A stretch of 64,000 nt of DNA from the NCBI RefSeq assembly GCF_047675955.1, contig NC_132904.1, positions 83,333,447 through 83,397,446 of the forward strand. Reading direction: 5' to 3'. Positions 23,171-34,537 of this stretch are shown here, piece by piece. The position numbers were made by a program, and so were the translations under genes. This stretch comes from Chlorocebus sabaeus. Lineage: Eukaryota > Chordata > Mammalia > Primates > Cercopithecidae. The notes beneath the pieces were generated by a model. The model saw nothing but the letters and a program-made list of their open reading frames with translations. It was not told where the DNA came from and did not search any database. Positions within the stretch are counted from its first letter, which is position 1, and the number at the start of each line of letters is the position of its first letter.

Positions 23171-23540
23171 CAATACCTCTTCTGTATTCCCACAAAACAG
23201 TTCCAGACATGTAATAATTGCTGAATAAACATTGATTAAAATGCACGTAAGTGAATTTTCAAAGGCCCAGGCTTCAAAGGCTTAATGTGAAATCTCTCTA
23301 AGGCAGGTTAATGCCCAGAGGTAGAGGTTGAATATTCAGTTTCCTTATATTTAAATTATCACAGTGCATGTGGTTTAGACACACACACACAGAGGTTTAG
23401 CTACAATGTCAGGCTCTATTAAAATGGAAGCCAGGTGAAGGTCCCCTGGGCCCCACTCATCTCACGTTGCAGGTAGGTTTACTTGCACTACTGGCCTTTA
23501 TTAGTTCTACCTCTACCACCTATCAAATACCAGGACCTCA

Positions 23541-23736
23541 GCTCACCCCAATTTTGTGCATATCTGGGAGTCCACCTAGCAGGCAAGTTTTCTATATAAT
23601 GTGAGCTACAGGTGTAGCTCCCCTGCTCCCCTTTTGCTCACCCCAATTTTGTGCATATCTGGGAGTCCACCTAGCAGATAGGCAAGTTTTCTATATATTT
23701 TGTGAGCTACAGGTGTAGCTCCTCTACTCCCCTTTT
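23541..23736. repeat. Tandem duplication, units of 95 and 101 bp
   Basis: Copy 1 (23541-23635) and copy 2 (23636-23736) both run from GCTCACCCCAATTTTGTGCA to CTCCCCTTTT. Copy 2 has a 4-bp and a 2-bp insertion and about two substitutions. A third partial start (GCTCAC) follows at 23737. Confidence 0.95.
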
Positions 23737-26017
23737 GCTCACTGGGGCTGTGGTCACCTCTTTCAGCCCCCGGCACTGCTGCAACTCAGCTCAGATTCCC
23801 ACTTATGGCCCTGGCCACCGTAACTTCTGCAGCCCTCTGGATAGCTGCTTCCCAGCTGGTGCTGCTTGAAACTCTGCTGTTTCTATAATACCTCTCTCTG
23901 CATTTCTGTGGTTCCTCACTTTTTCTCTCCTGATGTTGCAGGGTAAGGTAGAGAGAAAAGTCAAGAACTCCTTGAAACATGGTCCCTTTAGATTTACTAC
24001 CCTCTCAGAAGAGGGCAGATCCCCAGCAGAATGGCATGGGCCTCTACAGATTCCATTGTTATATCTTTTTCTTATGGGAGCACACAATTGTCCTGAGGAA
24101 AGACCAGACCAAAGTGAATTCCAGGACAACTTCATACCATATTGTGAACTTCTGCTTTCTCCAGGACCTGCTTCTAATGCTAGCCTATCCTGCAAATATT
24201 TTTTGCTTACTATGTTTTTTTCTGGAGAAGAGACATTCTCCATCTCTGCATTGAAGCTTCAGTAGGCCCATCAGGTTTGGAAGACGTACATGTCGGTCAA
24301 TTATAACGAGGCTCAAGTTCCTCTTCATGAGGCTCCAAGCCTCCCTGTAAATCAACGATGTACCCAGATGGCTCCATAGATATCCCTGACTACCCTGCCA
24401 CATTTAAAATGTTTGTCTGCTCCGGGCACATGGCGGACCTCTGGAGGAAGCTATGTAATTCAGAAGATATCCATCCAAATTCAGAAGATATCCATCTGAG
24501 ATACTCTGCCTCATATCTTTAAAAACACTTCATTTAACAAGATGTATGTGACAGAGATGAGGAGAGGAATGGAGTTTCTTCACAAATCAGAAGTATTGAA
24601 TTTGAGCTTTCTGAAATTCCTGCTAAGTACAGGGTATATGAAATTACATAATTCTAAAGTTGGAAGGGATCTGGATTTTATAATATATCAGTGATGCTGC
24701 CAAGAATAGCGACTTTGCTCCCTGAGAGGTTTTCCAGAGGCAGGGAGGCTCAGCAAGCCAGCCGTGGAGGGATACCTAATGAAATGGGGGAAAACCCCTT
24801 CCTTTCAGGAAGAAAACCATTAAAAAAGGATGATTGCACTTGGCAGCCATATTTTTACCCTCTTATTTTTCAGCTTTTATCAAGCCTCATGTTAAAAAAG
24901 ACATGTTCTCCTTTATAAGAAAAATGTGAGAGACAATTGATAAACAGCCCATATTCTGAGCACTAGAGCTATCATAAAGAGAAAGTTCATGGCAATTAAT
25001 AGATTCTAAGAATTTTTTTTATCTAATCACAAGAACTGACAAGCTCTAGCCAAGCCAAGAAGATAAAAATCTTAGAGAAAATAAGAAAGGATTAAAAATA
25101 AATGAGAATAAGTAGAAAAGCTATCAAATTGAAACAGTATGTTTGCATTTGTAAAATCTTGCTTACTATTCTATATATAGAGTATGACAGGATATTGAAT
25201 GGGATTTTTCTTATTATCTCAGGATTTCAGCTAAAGCTCCAAGCTAAGGTCAATAGGTGGTGCCCCACATTCTATAAAGAAACCAAGGAGACACCAGACA
25301 TGGCCTCCAGTACTTTAAGGAGTGGCCAAAGGGATCCTCCAACTCTCACCCCTACCACCCCATGAGTAGAAGGCTGGACCCCATGGCTGAGGAGAGTGTG
25401 TAGACATAGAATGAAGCCTCCAAGGGGGTCACACATAGAGATGAGGTCTGCTGTAAGAGAGCACCTGGTGTCTCAGTCTCTGGCTCGAGGCTTAGCGAGC
25501 TGCCCAATTTGGGAGGGCCACCAGGGTGGACTGCCATGAGGCAGCTCATGAGAGAGGCTGAACCATGGCCCTGGAGGTAGGGGATTCTGTAGGCAGAGGC
25601 GGACTAGAGAAGTCAGTGACTATGGGAGGAAAGAGAGCAGTTTCATGGTGGAGTGACCACCTCCTCTTCACATTGGCTAGGGTGAGTGGAGATCCTTGAA
25701 AGCCACGGAGTACCACAGAAAGTAGCTGAGTCATTTGAGGGTCTTGTACCCATGAGGGGTACTGTTTGGGGGAGGAAGTTGTAGCAGTAAGAGGCTATGG
25801 AACTTGTCATCTCAGCTGGACCTGAGCAAAGGGTCACAAGAGGCCATCCAGGGAGCTCTTTACCTAAGCCAGGCCCCTTCAAGGGCATCCAAGAAAACCT
25901 GCTCTTGCACCCAACAACATTGCCAGCTTTGGGACACTTGCCCACGGGGAATCGGCAGCCATGAGAGAACTATAAAGAGCACAATCTAAATGAAAAGGAT
26001 TTTTGCCCTTTAGCCTC
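23737..26017. other. Unclassified DNA with several overlapping short ORFs
   Basis: It holds a 146-codon minus-strand ORF (23803-24243), overlapping plus-strand ORFs and a 21-bp tandem duplication at 24457-24498. I recognise no protein family, splice structure or repeat. The preceding 95-bp duplication and the CAG-rich lead could suggest an old LTR, but I cannot support that. Confidence 0.35.
24457..24498. repeat. 21-bp tandem duplication
   Basis: AATTCAGAAGATATCCATCC is followed at once by a second copy starting at 24478 (one or two changes at the end). Confidence 0.9.
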
Positions 26018-26129
26018 TTAAATTAATTTCCTAGGGCTGCTATAACAAATTATTATAAAGTTCATGGCTTCAAACATCAGAAATGTATTTTCACACAATT
26101 CTGGAGGCCATTCAAGGTGTCGACCGGAC

Positions 26130-26171
<42 letters not shown>

Positions 26172-26487
26172 AGGCCTCTAGGGGACAATGTGTTCCTCGC
26201 CTCTTCCAGCTTTTGATGACTCCAGGTATGTGTTGGCTTGTGGCGCCACCCATCCAAATGATCTCCACAGTCACATTGCCTCTTCCTCTTCTCTGTGTGC
26301 TTCTCTATGTTTCTTATCTTAAGTCCCTATATTTAGGACCCTCCTGGATTGATCCAGGATAATCTCAAGATCTTTAACTCCCTTACCTCTGTAAAGATCT
26401 GTGTTTTCAAATACATTCACAATCACAGTTCTAGGAATTAGGATGTGGACAGATGTTTTTGGAGGTTACAATTCAACTGCCTACATT
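26018..26487 (-). mobile_element. MaLR LTR of MLT1 type
   Basis: Reverse MLT1 pattern: 'atttcctagggctgctataacaaatta', 'cacaattctggaggccattcaaggtgtcg', 'ctcttccagcttttgatgactccagg', 'ggattgatccaggataatctcaagatc', 'taggatgtggacaga'. Interrupted internally by a (TC)n tract. Confidence 0.72.
26133..26168 (+). repeat. (TC)n microsatellite
   Basis: About eighteen TC units grown inside the MLT1 LTR. Confidence 0.95.
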
Positions 26488-26489
26488 CC

Positions 26490-28825
26490 CATCCCCCTTT
26501 CCTCCTCCAACCATGCAGGAATCAGAATTAGCAGGATGAGGGGAAAGAGGAAGGAAGCACAGACTGTGCCCCTCCCTCACTCCTATGGAGGTTCCTCATT
26601 CCATGGGAAGCAGGCCCAAGCTTGGGAGAAGAAGCTCTGAAATGAATGAAATTGGAACTTGACATTGTAACTCACTAAACTTTCAAACTGAACTTTGAAG
26701 TTTTGAGATCTGCCTGAGATTTTCTCAACGGTCATGAAGGGGAGACTGGACCAAGCATAACTGAAGGCAGGGGTGGGAAAGGATAAGGCAGACATTTTGT
26801 ATTGTATTCCATTGAGTTCAGTATATTCAATTAACTAGTTACACCAATATTAGCTAATAGCTCATTCTTTTCTAATATAAGAGATCTGGCTTCTTTGTTT
26901 GTTTGCTTGTTTTTCATAAGAAAAGCACAATTTAGAGGCAAAGCATGCTAATATATGTTTTCAATGAACATATTAGGAAAGGACTAGCTGTTTGGAACAA
27001 ATATCTATGGAAATCTAAACTATAAAATTGTATTAAATGGCAATCACTGAAGTGAGAAGAGTAAGAATGCGGTTCTTTTAATAGCAGATTCTCTTGTCCA
27101 CCTGCCTGACCACCAATTTCAGATGTGGACTGATAAGGAAAGTAAAGTGGAACTATTACCTACCTCAGTCCATCAAAATTCCAGTAATGCAGCCTCAAAT
27201 CACCTCAAACTTGCAAGAGCTCTGTCACATTGCTGGCTACATTGAGTTATTAATGGAAGCCCAAAGGTCGGATGAATAGCTAATGAGTCAACTGTCTATT
27301 TGAATAATTGACAATCTTTTTTTGGGATTACAAAAACTTTAAACCTAAATACCTCTATGTTCTTTTATTTCTTTTAACTGTAATTTTGTTTATTTCATCT
27401 CATGTTTTCAGCTTGTTGCAATCTTTATAACATTGATTTGTAATCCAATGTGTCGGTGGTCCCTCCGAGTTTTACATCGTACACATTTGGTAAACTGGCC
27501 TTCTGGGACTGCATTACCAGGAACTTTGGAGACAGGACACGGTCAAAGGCAGTTGGTACAGTATTCAGTCAGCCAAAATATCAATACTGGGAAGCCCTCA
27601 TTTAGTAATTTTTGCAGCATTGGGCTCTTTAGAGAAAGAGAAACACTAATAAAATAAGCTAATATAGAAGTCAGTAAGAAAAAAACTACATAGTAAGTAT
27701 GGACTCGGTTGCATTCTACCCAATCTCTCCTTTCCCTTGTGCCCCTACAGTAGTTACAGGTTTGCAAAGGGAGAATTCATCTTTACTTTAATAACTTTTA
27801 ATCATTAAAAGGAAAAAATTAAAGGGTGGATAAATCTATTTTCAACAAGATGTGAAACCCCTCAAAAATCTATTGAACCTCGAGTTAACTGGAGAATAGG
27901 GTCATCTGTCTAGATAATCCTATCATCTGATTTTTGGTATAATTAAGCTATTCTTTTCTACGCATTAAAGGATGGTTGGAGGTATCGTGGAAAGGCGGTT
28001 GTAGGGCAGAGATAATTTAGTAGAAGGAAGAACTAACAAGAGAAGTAAGTAATATTAAAACATGAAGTTCAGAGATCAATGAACTCTGAGCACAGGCATC
28101 TTAGTTAGATGTAGCTCATGGACCAGATACCATCCTTCTGAGTGAGAATTTTAGCCAAAACAAAAAATGCTGTCTAATTAGATGACACATCTGAACTAGA
28201 AAGAGTTCTATAATTACCTGTTCGACTCTCCCATTGTGTGGAAGTGTCACCCCAGCAGGCATGGATCAACTTATTAATCATTAGGAAGAAAGCGAATGCT
28301 ATTGTTTAACTTGGAGGTGTTAAGGTTTATTTCCATTAATGCTCTGTTATAATACCAGGGCTTTAAAAAGGATTACTGAGTACAAGAAACATAGTTTTAA
28401 AGTAAGTTTTTAAAGTAAGTTTTCCTATGCATATGTCTAATGCTTGGATCACATTCAATAATCCATGTCAGGCATGGATCCTCTTGACTTACCGTTGTTA
28501 TTGGTGGATTATGTATATACATGAAAACCCTTGGATGCTTCTGCGCTGGATATCCTGAGAGTGTCTGGGATCCTGGACCACATAGCCTCTTCCAGGCAGT
28601 CATGGTTCCTTGGGAAGCCCAAAGCAGATTTGATCATAATCCTGCCTGGCTCATTAGGGCCAGAACATGATAAATCCCAACAGGCAAATATACCTAAATG
28701 CTAAAATTAATAAAGCAGAAAAGATGAGCATGTAATGACTCCTAACTCTCAAACTTTGGTTGCTGCAACGGAAGGCACTGTGGGTTTTTCTATGCTGAAA
28801 AACCATGGACAACAAAGATCTCTTA
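26490..28825. other. Non-repetitive flanking DNA
   Basis: No gene, RNA gene or confident repeat seen. ORFs of 60-75 codons have no features. Confidence 0.4.
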
Positions 28826-28826
28826 A

Positions 28827-29182
28827 GAGGTTCAAGGAGTTTGTTGGTTTTTAGGATACTTTAAAAGCTTAGGATGAAAGAAAACAAACCTTAATACTGG
28901 AAATATATATGTGTGTATGTGTGTGTATATATATACACGCATACATATATGAGAGGTTCAAGGAGTTAGTTGGTTTTTAGGATACTTTAAAAGCTTAGGA
29001 TGAAAGAAACCAAACCTTAATACTGGAGAGATATATGTGTGTGTGTGTGTGTATATATACATATACACAGATACATATATGTATATATACACTTACATAT
29101 GTGTGTGTATACATATATGTATATATACATATATCTGTGTATAGATTACACAGATATCCAATATTAAGGTTTGGTTTCTTTC
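28827..29182. repeat. 75-bp direct repeat pair plus inverted partial copy, separated by TG/TA tracts
   Basis: Unit 1 (28827-28901) and unit 2 (28953-29027) are both 75 bp with about two differences, from GAGGTTCAAGGAGTT to TTAATACTGGA. 29156-29182 is the reverse complement of the last 26 or so bases of unit 2 (GAAAGAAACCAAACC side) with one change. Between them lie alternating TG, TA and CA tracts. Confidence 0.92.
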
Positions 29183-29424
29183 AATTATATATATATAAAA
29201 TATGTTATATATAATATATATAGTTTGTTTATATATTATATTATATATTATATCATATATAATGAATATTATATCAATATAATGAATATTATTTAATAAT
29301 ATATATTTTATAACATAAATACAATATCATAATATATTTAATTATATAATATATATTATCATATCATGTATCATATATCATATATATTATATATAATATA
29401 TATTTTATATGTATATAATTTGTT
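28902..29424. repeat. AT-rich low-complexity island with (TA)n/(TG)n tracts
   Basis: Apart from unit 2 of the 75-bp repeat, it is almost entirely TA, TATAT, TG and CA steps, with many short self-complementary runs (for example around 29080-29150 and 29340-29400). Confidence 0.9.
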
Positions 29425-29426
29425 TA

Positions 29427-29715
29427 TTGAGACAGTCACTCTTGCCTAGAGTGACACTGCACTGGAGTGCAGTGGTGTGATGTCAGCTCGCTTCAACCTC
29501 TGCCTTCCAGGTTCAAGCAATTCTCCTGCCTCAGCCTCCCGAGTAGCTGGGATTATAGGCACACACAACCACGACCAGCTAATTTTTGTATTTTTAGTAG
29601 AGATGAGGTTTTGCCATGTTGGCCAGACTGGTCTCAAGCTCCTGACCTTAAGTGATCCACTCACCTTGGCTTCTCAAAGTGCTGAGATCACAGACATGAG
29701 CCACCATACCCAGCC
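29427..29715 (-). mobile_element. Alu (J/S-like) at the edge of the AT-rich island
   Basis: Reverse Alu, two monomers, tail end disturbed (GAGACAGTCACTCTTGCCTAG). Ends at the Alu head (rc of GGCTGGGTATGG). Confidence 0.93.
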
Positions 29716-29758
29716 AATACTGGATATATGTAACTCAAGTTTATCTATATTATATTAT

Positions 29759-29916
29759 TATGGATTTATATTTTTGGGTGATTAATTTTTTCACCTTTAA
29801 ATCTGGTGCCCTTCCTGTGTTCAGACCCACCTTTGACACTGGTTATCTACAGAGTAAGGTTACTGCAGCAGAAACAAAAAGAATCAAGAGAATTGGTTCT
29901 TATCTATAAAGCCTAA
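29759..29916 (+). repeat. Dispersed duplication, copy A (158 bp)
   Basis: Starts TATGGATTTATATTTTTGGG and ends CTATAAAGCCTAA. Copy B is at 31575-31727 in the same orientation. Confidence 0.92.
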
Positions 29917-29992
29917 TGAGATTACTGCTTATTTCTTGGGGCAAATAGAAACCATTTTACTTTGGAGCCAGGGTATTGAAAAGCTAACAGAC

Positions 29993-29993
29993 A

Positions 29994-30030
<37 letters not shown>
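29993..30030 (+). repeat. (TG)n microsatellite
   Basis: TG run of about 38 bases with one TTTG interruption. Confidence 0.95.
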
Positions 30031-30036
<6 letters not shown>

Positions 30037-30389
30037 TGTGTACAAATAAATGGCATATAAACAAGTTACATATTATTTTTATTGGTTTTATTATAGGTAT
30101 AACTCTTTTATTGGCAACCCAAAGTAGTAGGTGCCTTAGAAATAGGCAGGAGTTACAGAATAAGAAATATAATATATTCCTTTACTTGCTTTGGCATTAA
30201 CAATTTCATGGTTATCTTTTAAGATGTCTGCAATTCAGATTCATCAGAAAAAGGTATGTTGAAAACTGAGTTTCGTGGAATTTCTTCTCTGAGGCGGAAC
30301 ACCCAGAATGCATTGATGCTGTGCTCTCCAACTTTGTCACTGAGGATTGCTGTTCTAGGTTTTTCTCTTGCTCCTTCTTGCTTTTGCTT

Positions 30390-30510
30390 AAGCAGTTGCC
30401 TTCTCCTGGAGCACCCTTTACTCACCAATGTCTAAACCATTAACATTCTCTAAGGCCTAGTTCATGTGCCCCCTTACCCTGCAAGCTTTGCCTAGTACAT
30501 CTTTCCTCTC
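30390..30510 (+). repeat. L2-like fragment
   Basis: 'gttgccttctcctggagcaccctttactcacc', 'aaggcctagttcatgtgcccccttac' resemble L2. Confidence 0.4.
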
Positions 30511-31439
30511 AGAACTCTCATCTCACTCAAGGTATTGGTCTACACTTCAAGTGAGTAAGTTCCCAGATGTTCCTCCTCCTACCCCCGAACAAGACCTCCC
30601 GAACAAGCCCTCTTTTCTCTTCTATGAATTCCACGTTTTGAAAAAGTGTGTTACTCAAGTAACAGCTTAATTAAGAACACATTTATTAAGAAAATTTTCA
30701 TCTATTCGATCAGTGTTTTTTGTTTGGGCAGTTATTGTGTAACTATCAATAATGTCATTTTTATTTAGTATTATGAATTGGATAATCACATGAGTCTCTG
30801 TCATAGATGTGGCACTAATTATAATAATGAGGGAAACGTTAAGTCAGCAGTTAGTGGCCTAACTCCAGCTGTTGTGCTGAACTTGCATCCAAGGTCATGC
30901 CTGTTCTGGACATAGTCCATTGGAATGCTGAAACTGCAAATGTCAGTCTGTAAAATTATGTCACCCACCGACTGTATCCTCGAAATTTCAAAGATGTCAT
31001 TGACAAACAATCAAAGCTACTAATGACCGTGAGCTAAGCAGTGTTAACACAGAGTTGATATTATTTCAGCCTAAAGAAATTTGACCTTTTGTTTTAGCTG
31101 GTGTGACACACTTTCAGTTTCTGCAAAGCTGAAAAAGCTTTTGAACCTAAAGTCTTCTAAAAGCTCAGGTTCTGGAGAGGCCAAGGTGAGAATGAGAAAC
31201 CTTTATTCTAAGGCTCCCTGATTCTGTTACCAAAATTAGCTGTTTTCAACACTGTTGTAATTTCAAAGGTTCTGGTTCCAGGAAACATTGCTCATAGGTG
31301 ACTGTCTAAAATGTCAACTAGTAACTGTCAAAGGAAAAACTTAGAGTGAACTTTAGTGTCATGCGCTCCCAAACACTGACTTGGCTGAGTTCGGAAGAAA
31401 CACACTTCTTATCTTTAGTGTCATGGAAACAATCATTAA

Positions 31440-31565
31440 AGAGAGAATAATAAGAGTAATAACTTATTGTAGTCCTACTGTGTGTGCCAGGCACTGAATG
31501 AGACATTTCACAGCTGTTATCTCTGTTCCTCCGACAGTTTTGTAGAGTGGATCCTATCATCTCAA
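31440..31565 (-). repeat. MIR SINE
   Basis: 'cctactgtgtgtgccaggcactgaatgagacatttcacagctgttatctc' is reverse MIR. It ends 10 bp before copy B of the dispersed duplication. Confidence 0.65.
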
Positions 31566-31574
31566 TCTAACGTA

Positions 31575-31727
31575 TATGGATTTATATTTTTGAGTGATTA
31601 ATTTTTTAAATTTGGTGCCCTTCCTGTGTTCAGACTCACCTTTGACACTGGTTTTCCACAGAGTAAGGTTACTGCAGCAGAAACAAAAAGAGAATCAAGA
31701 GAATTGGTTCTCATCTATAAAGCCTAA
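31575..31727 (+). repeat. Dispersed duplication, copy B (153 bp)
   Basis: Aligns end to end with copy A, lacking 7 bases (CACCTTT region) and with a 2-base gain, plus a few substitutions. Confidence 0.92.
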
Positions 31728-32131
31728 ACAACGGGCTTGAAGAATACTTTCAAAGTAAATTTTGACCCACAACAGAAAACATATAAATTCCTGGGCTAAT
31801 GGTCTAAAGAAAGAAGGACAAGCAATTCCCAGTTTCATATTTTTAAAATAAAGACCTTCGCTGTTTCCAGTTTACTATGTCTAAAGTATGGCCCTTTGGG
31901 TCCCCAACTGAGAGCCTGGGATATCTATTATTGCCCCTCCTCCTCAGAGGGCCCTGAACTCTGATTTTTATCTTCAAAAAGTGGTCTGAAGCAAAAGCTC
32001 ATCTAGGCATCTAAGCCTTGTAACCATTGCTTCCCGTTTGGGGCCACTTAGGGCTGGCAGGTGACTCATGGTCTCACTTCTCTGCACTTTCCTTCCTCAA
32101 GGTTCTTGGTCTCTATATTTACGTGCCTTTG

Positions 32132-32501
32132 TGTCTTAGCTCAGACTGCTATAACAAGAATATCATAGCTTGAGTGGCTTAAGCAATAAACATTTATTTC
32201 TCACAGTTCTGGAGGCTTGAAGTCTGAGATCAGGGTTCCAGCATGATTTGGTTCTTGGCAAGGGCCATCTTCCTCATGGGGGCCACCTTCTCATTGTGTC
32301 ATCACATGGTGAAGAAGGAGAGAGAGAGGAAAGAGTGACCTCTCTCCTGTCTCTTCTCATGAGGGCAGTAGCCCCTTCATGAAGGCTCCCCGCTCATGAC
32401 CTAATCACCTCCCAGAGGCCCTGCCTCCTAATACCATCACATTAAGGGTTGGGGTTTCAACATATGAATTTTGGGAATATACAAGCATTCAGTGTCTAGC
32501 A
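32132..32501 (-). mobile_element. MaLR LTR (MLT1/MSTD type)
   Basis: Begins TGTCTTAGCTCAGACTGCTA and contains 'cacagttctggaggcttgaagtc', 'ctcatgacctaatcacctcccagaggcc', 'taataccatcacattaagggttggggtttcaacatatg'. Ends near CA at 32501. Solo. Confidence 0.88.
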
Positions 32502-33230
32502 CTGGGTAACTCTAAACTCTACCTTTTGAATGCTATCTGCAAATGACTGTCGCTGCTCTGCTCAGCTGCTGCTTTCTGCTTTTCTGCTTGGTTTTTTCCA
32601 CACCTCACTGCTTTCGAATGAGTAAATGCCTCATAGGAAACACAGGGTGGAATGTGCTCACCGCAGGCTTTCCCTTCTCTATGGGACCTCAGCTCTGGGA
32701 CCTTAATCCTGGCTCCTGTGTAGAGCTCAGATGCCTTCAAACAGATTTGTATTTTATTTTTTTAAAATTTATCTAGCTCTTACAGTTGTTCCTTAGTGGG
32801 AAGTTTGGTTGGGTTCAGTGTTATAGTCAGAAATGGAAGTGGGAATAGTGACTGGAAGAGATGGTGTTTTGAAAATAGGTCTTCAGCACCCCTATGCAGT
32901 CTTTATGCCCCTCTCCCCACCGTGTTCCTTAGTGAGCAGCAGAATGTTTGCCCTTGTGCTGGGATCAGTGTGGAGGTGGCAGCAGCTGCTGGCAGACCCA
33001 GATACCTGGCCATCTAAAGGGAAGGATACAATAGCAGGGGATGACCAAGGACCACGTGCCCTGAGCCTGCCCCCCTCACACACTTCAAGGCCTTGTCTCT
33101 CCTTAAACTCAACATAGAGAAAGAAGAGGAGGAGTGGAGGGTGGGAAACCTGCACTGACTGAATTTACTCTGAATCAACTGAAGACTCTGTTCTTATCAT
33201 CAGGCCAAAAGGGGACTCAAGACAGAACTT
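32502..33230. other. Non-repetitive flanking DNA
   Basis: Short overlapping ORFs (73-94 codons) on both strands, none recognised. Confidence 0.4.
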
Positions 33231-33234
33231 TAAA

Positions 33235-33985
33235 AAAATTATATAATGTAAAATTTATCATTTTAACCATTAAAAAAGACAAGTTACATTCAGTCATAGA
33301 AAATTAAAGACGATTTTTGCACATCTGAGTTTGGGACCCATGGAGGTCATTCCTGCCTATGGGTCATACTATATTACTCTGTGACTTGCTTAACAATATA
33401 TCACATAAATTTTCCCCAGACAATATATGTAAATCTTCCATTTTCATTTAATAGATGCATAGTATTCCCTAGTGAGGTCGGATTTAATTTATTCCTCCAT
33501 TCTACTATTAATAGGTACCTAGGAGTTTTTTTGTTGCTTTCCATTATTAACTACATTATCACGTTGAGATACTTTTCTTAATGAATGACAAAAATCCTAG
33601 GAATGCAAGTGCTGATTTAAAATATATCCACATTTAAAATTTTTATAGATTCTGCCCAACTGCTTTCCTCAAAATTACAGCAATTTATATTCTCACTAAT
33701 GGTACATAAAAACGTCCCTCTTTCCATACCCATAAAACACTGATGCTATCAGTTGTACGCTTTTTGTTAACTGAATGAAAAATAACAATACTTCATTATT
33801 GTCTTAATTTTTACTTTCCTGACCACTAGTGAGAGTGAGAATCTTTTTATATTTGTATTGTCTATTCATAATTTCTTTTATAAAAACTGATTATTTGTTT
33901 CCATCATCCATATTTATACTGGGCTATCTTTTTTAAACAATTTATAGATATCCTTTGTATTGGAGGTCTATTATCCCCTTTTCTG
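33235..33985 (-). mobile_element. L1M LINE-1, 3' part of ORF2
   Basis: Reverse ORF2 end: 'gatgcatagtattccctagtgaggtcgg', 'ctgcccaactgctttcctcaaaattacagcaatttatattctcac', 'gaccactagtgagagtgagaatctttttatatttgtattg'. Old and frame-broken. Confidence 0.75.
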
Positions 33986-34004
33986 CTATATAATAATTCT
34001 AATG

Positions 34005-34085
34005 GCTAATATTCATTGAGTGCTTGTATTTCTTATTCTGGACTTAATGCTTTAAAAACACTCTCATTAAGTCTTTATAAAAGGC
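34005..34085 (-). repeat. MIR fragment
   Basis: 'aatggctaatattcattgagtgcttgtatt' and 'cactctcattaagtctttataa' fit reverse MIR. Confidence 0.5.
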
Positions 34086-34104
34086 TCATATTATTACTGC
34101 ACTC

Positions 34105-34400
34105 ACTAGAAGGGCTAAAATAAAGACAGTTGGTAATACCAAGCATAGGCAAAGAAGCGAAACAATTGAGACTTACATATTGTTGGTGCAAATACAAAAT
34201 GGTACAACCATTTTGGAAAACAGTTTGACAGTTTCTTATATAGTTAAACATACATGTATTGTATGATCCAGCAATCCTACTCCTAGATATTTATTCTTGA
34301 TAAATAAAAACATATATCCACAAATATATCTACTTTGAATGTTCACAGCAGACTTATTCAAAAGAATAAAATAGCTGAAAATTGGAAAGAACCCAAATAT
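34105..34400 (+). mobile_element. L1M LINE-1 fragment, ORF2 3' part
   Basis: 'agaagggctaaaataaagacagttggtaatacc', 'ttggaaaacagtttgacagtttcttatatagttaaacata', 'ctgaaaattggaaagaacccaaat' are the ORF2 C-terminal coding relics. Confidence 0.75.
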
Positions 34401-34537
34401 GGTTTTGATTTTGACTTTTCAAATTCTTCTTTTATTACTAAGAGTCTTTACCTTATACAGGTCATTCCTGTTTTGTTTGGTACATAAGGGTTTGTGGCAG
34501 TTATAGTTTCCTTCTGTCATTCAAAATATCCTGTTCT

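Noticed and set aside
23803..24243. 146-codon minus-strand ORF
   Set aside because: No recognisable domain, no splice context, overlapped by plus-strand ORFs of similar length; not enough to call a gene.
26117..26257. Leu-Ser repeat ORF (plus) and Arg-Glu repeat ORF (minus)
   Set aside because: Translation of the (TC)n tract inside an MLT1 LTR.
28920..29150. Short palindromes such as TATATATATACACGC and neighbours as independent regulatory sites
   Set aside because: They are expected within alternating TA/TG/CA tracts and have no independent meaning.
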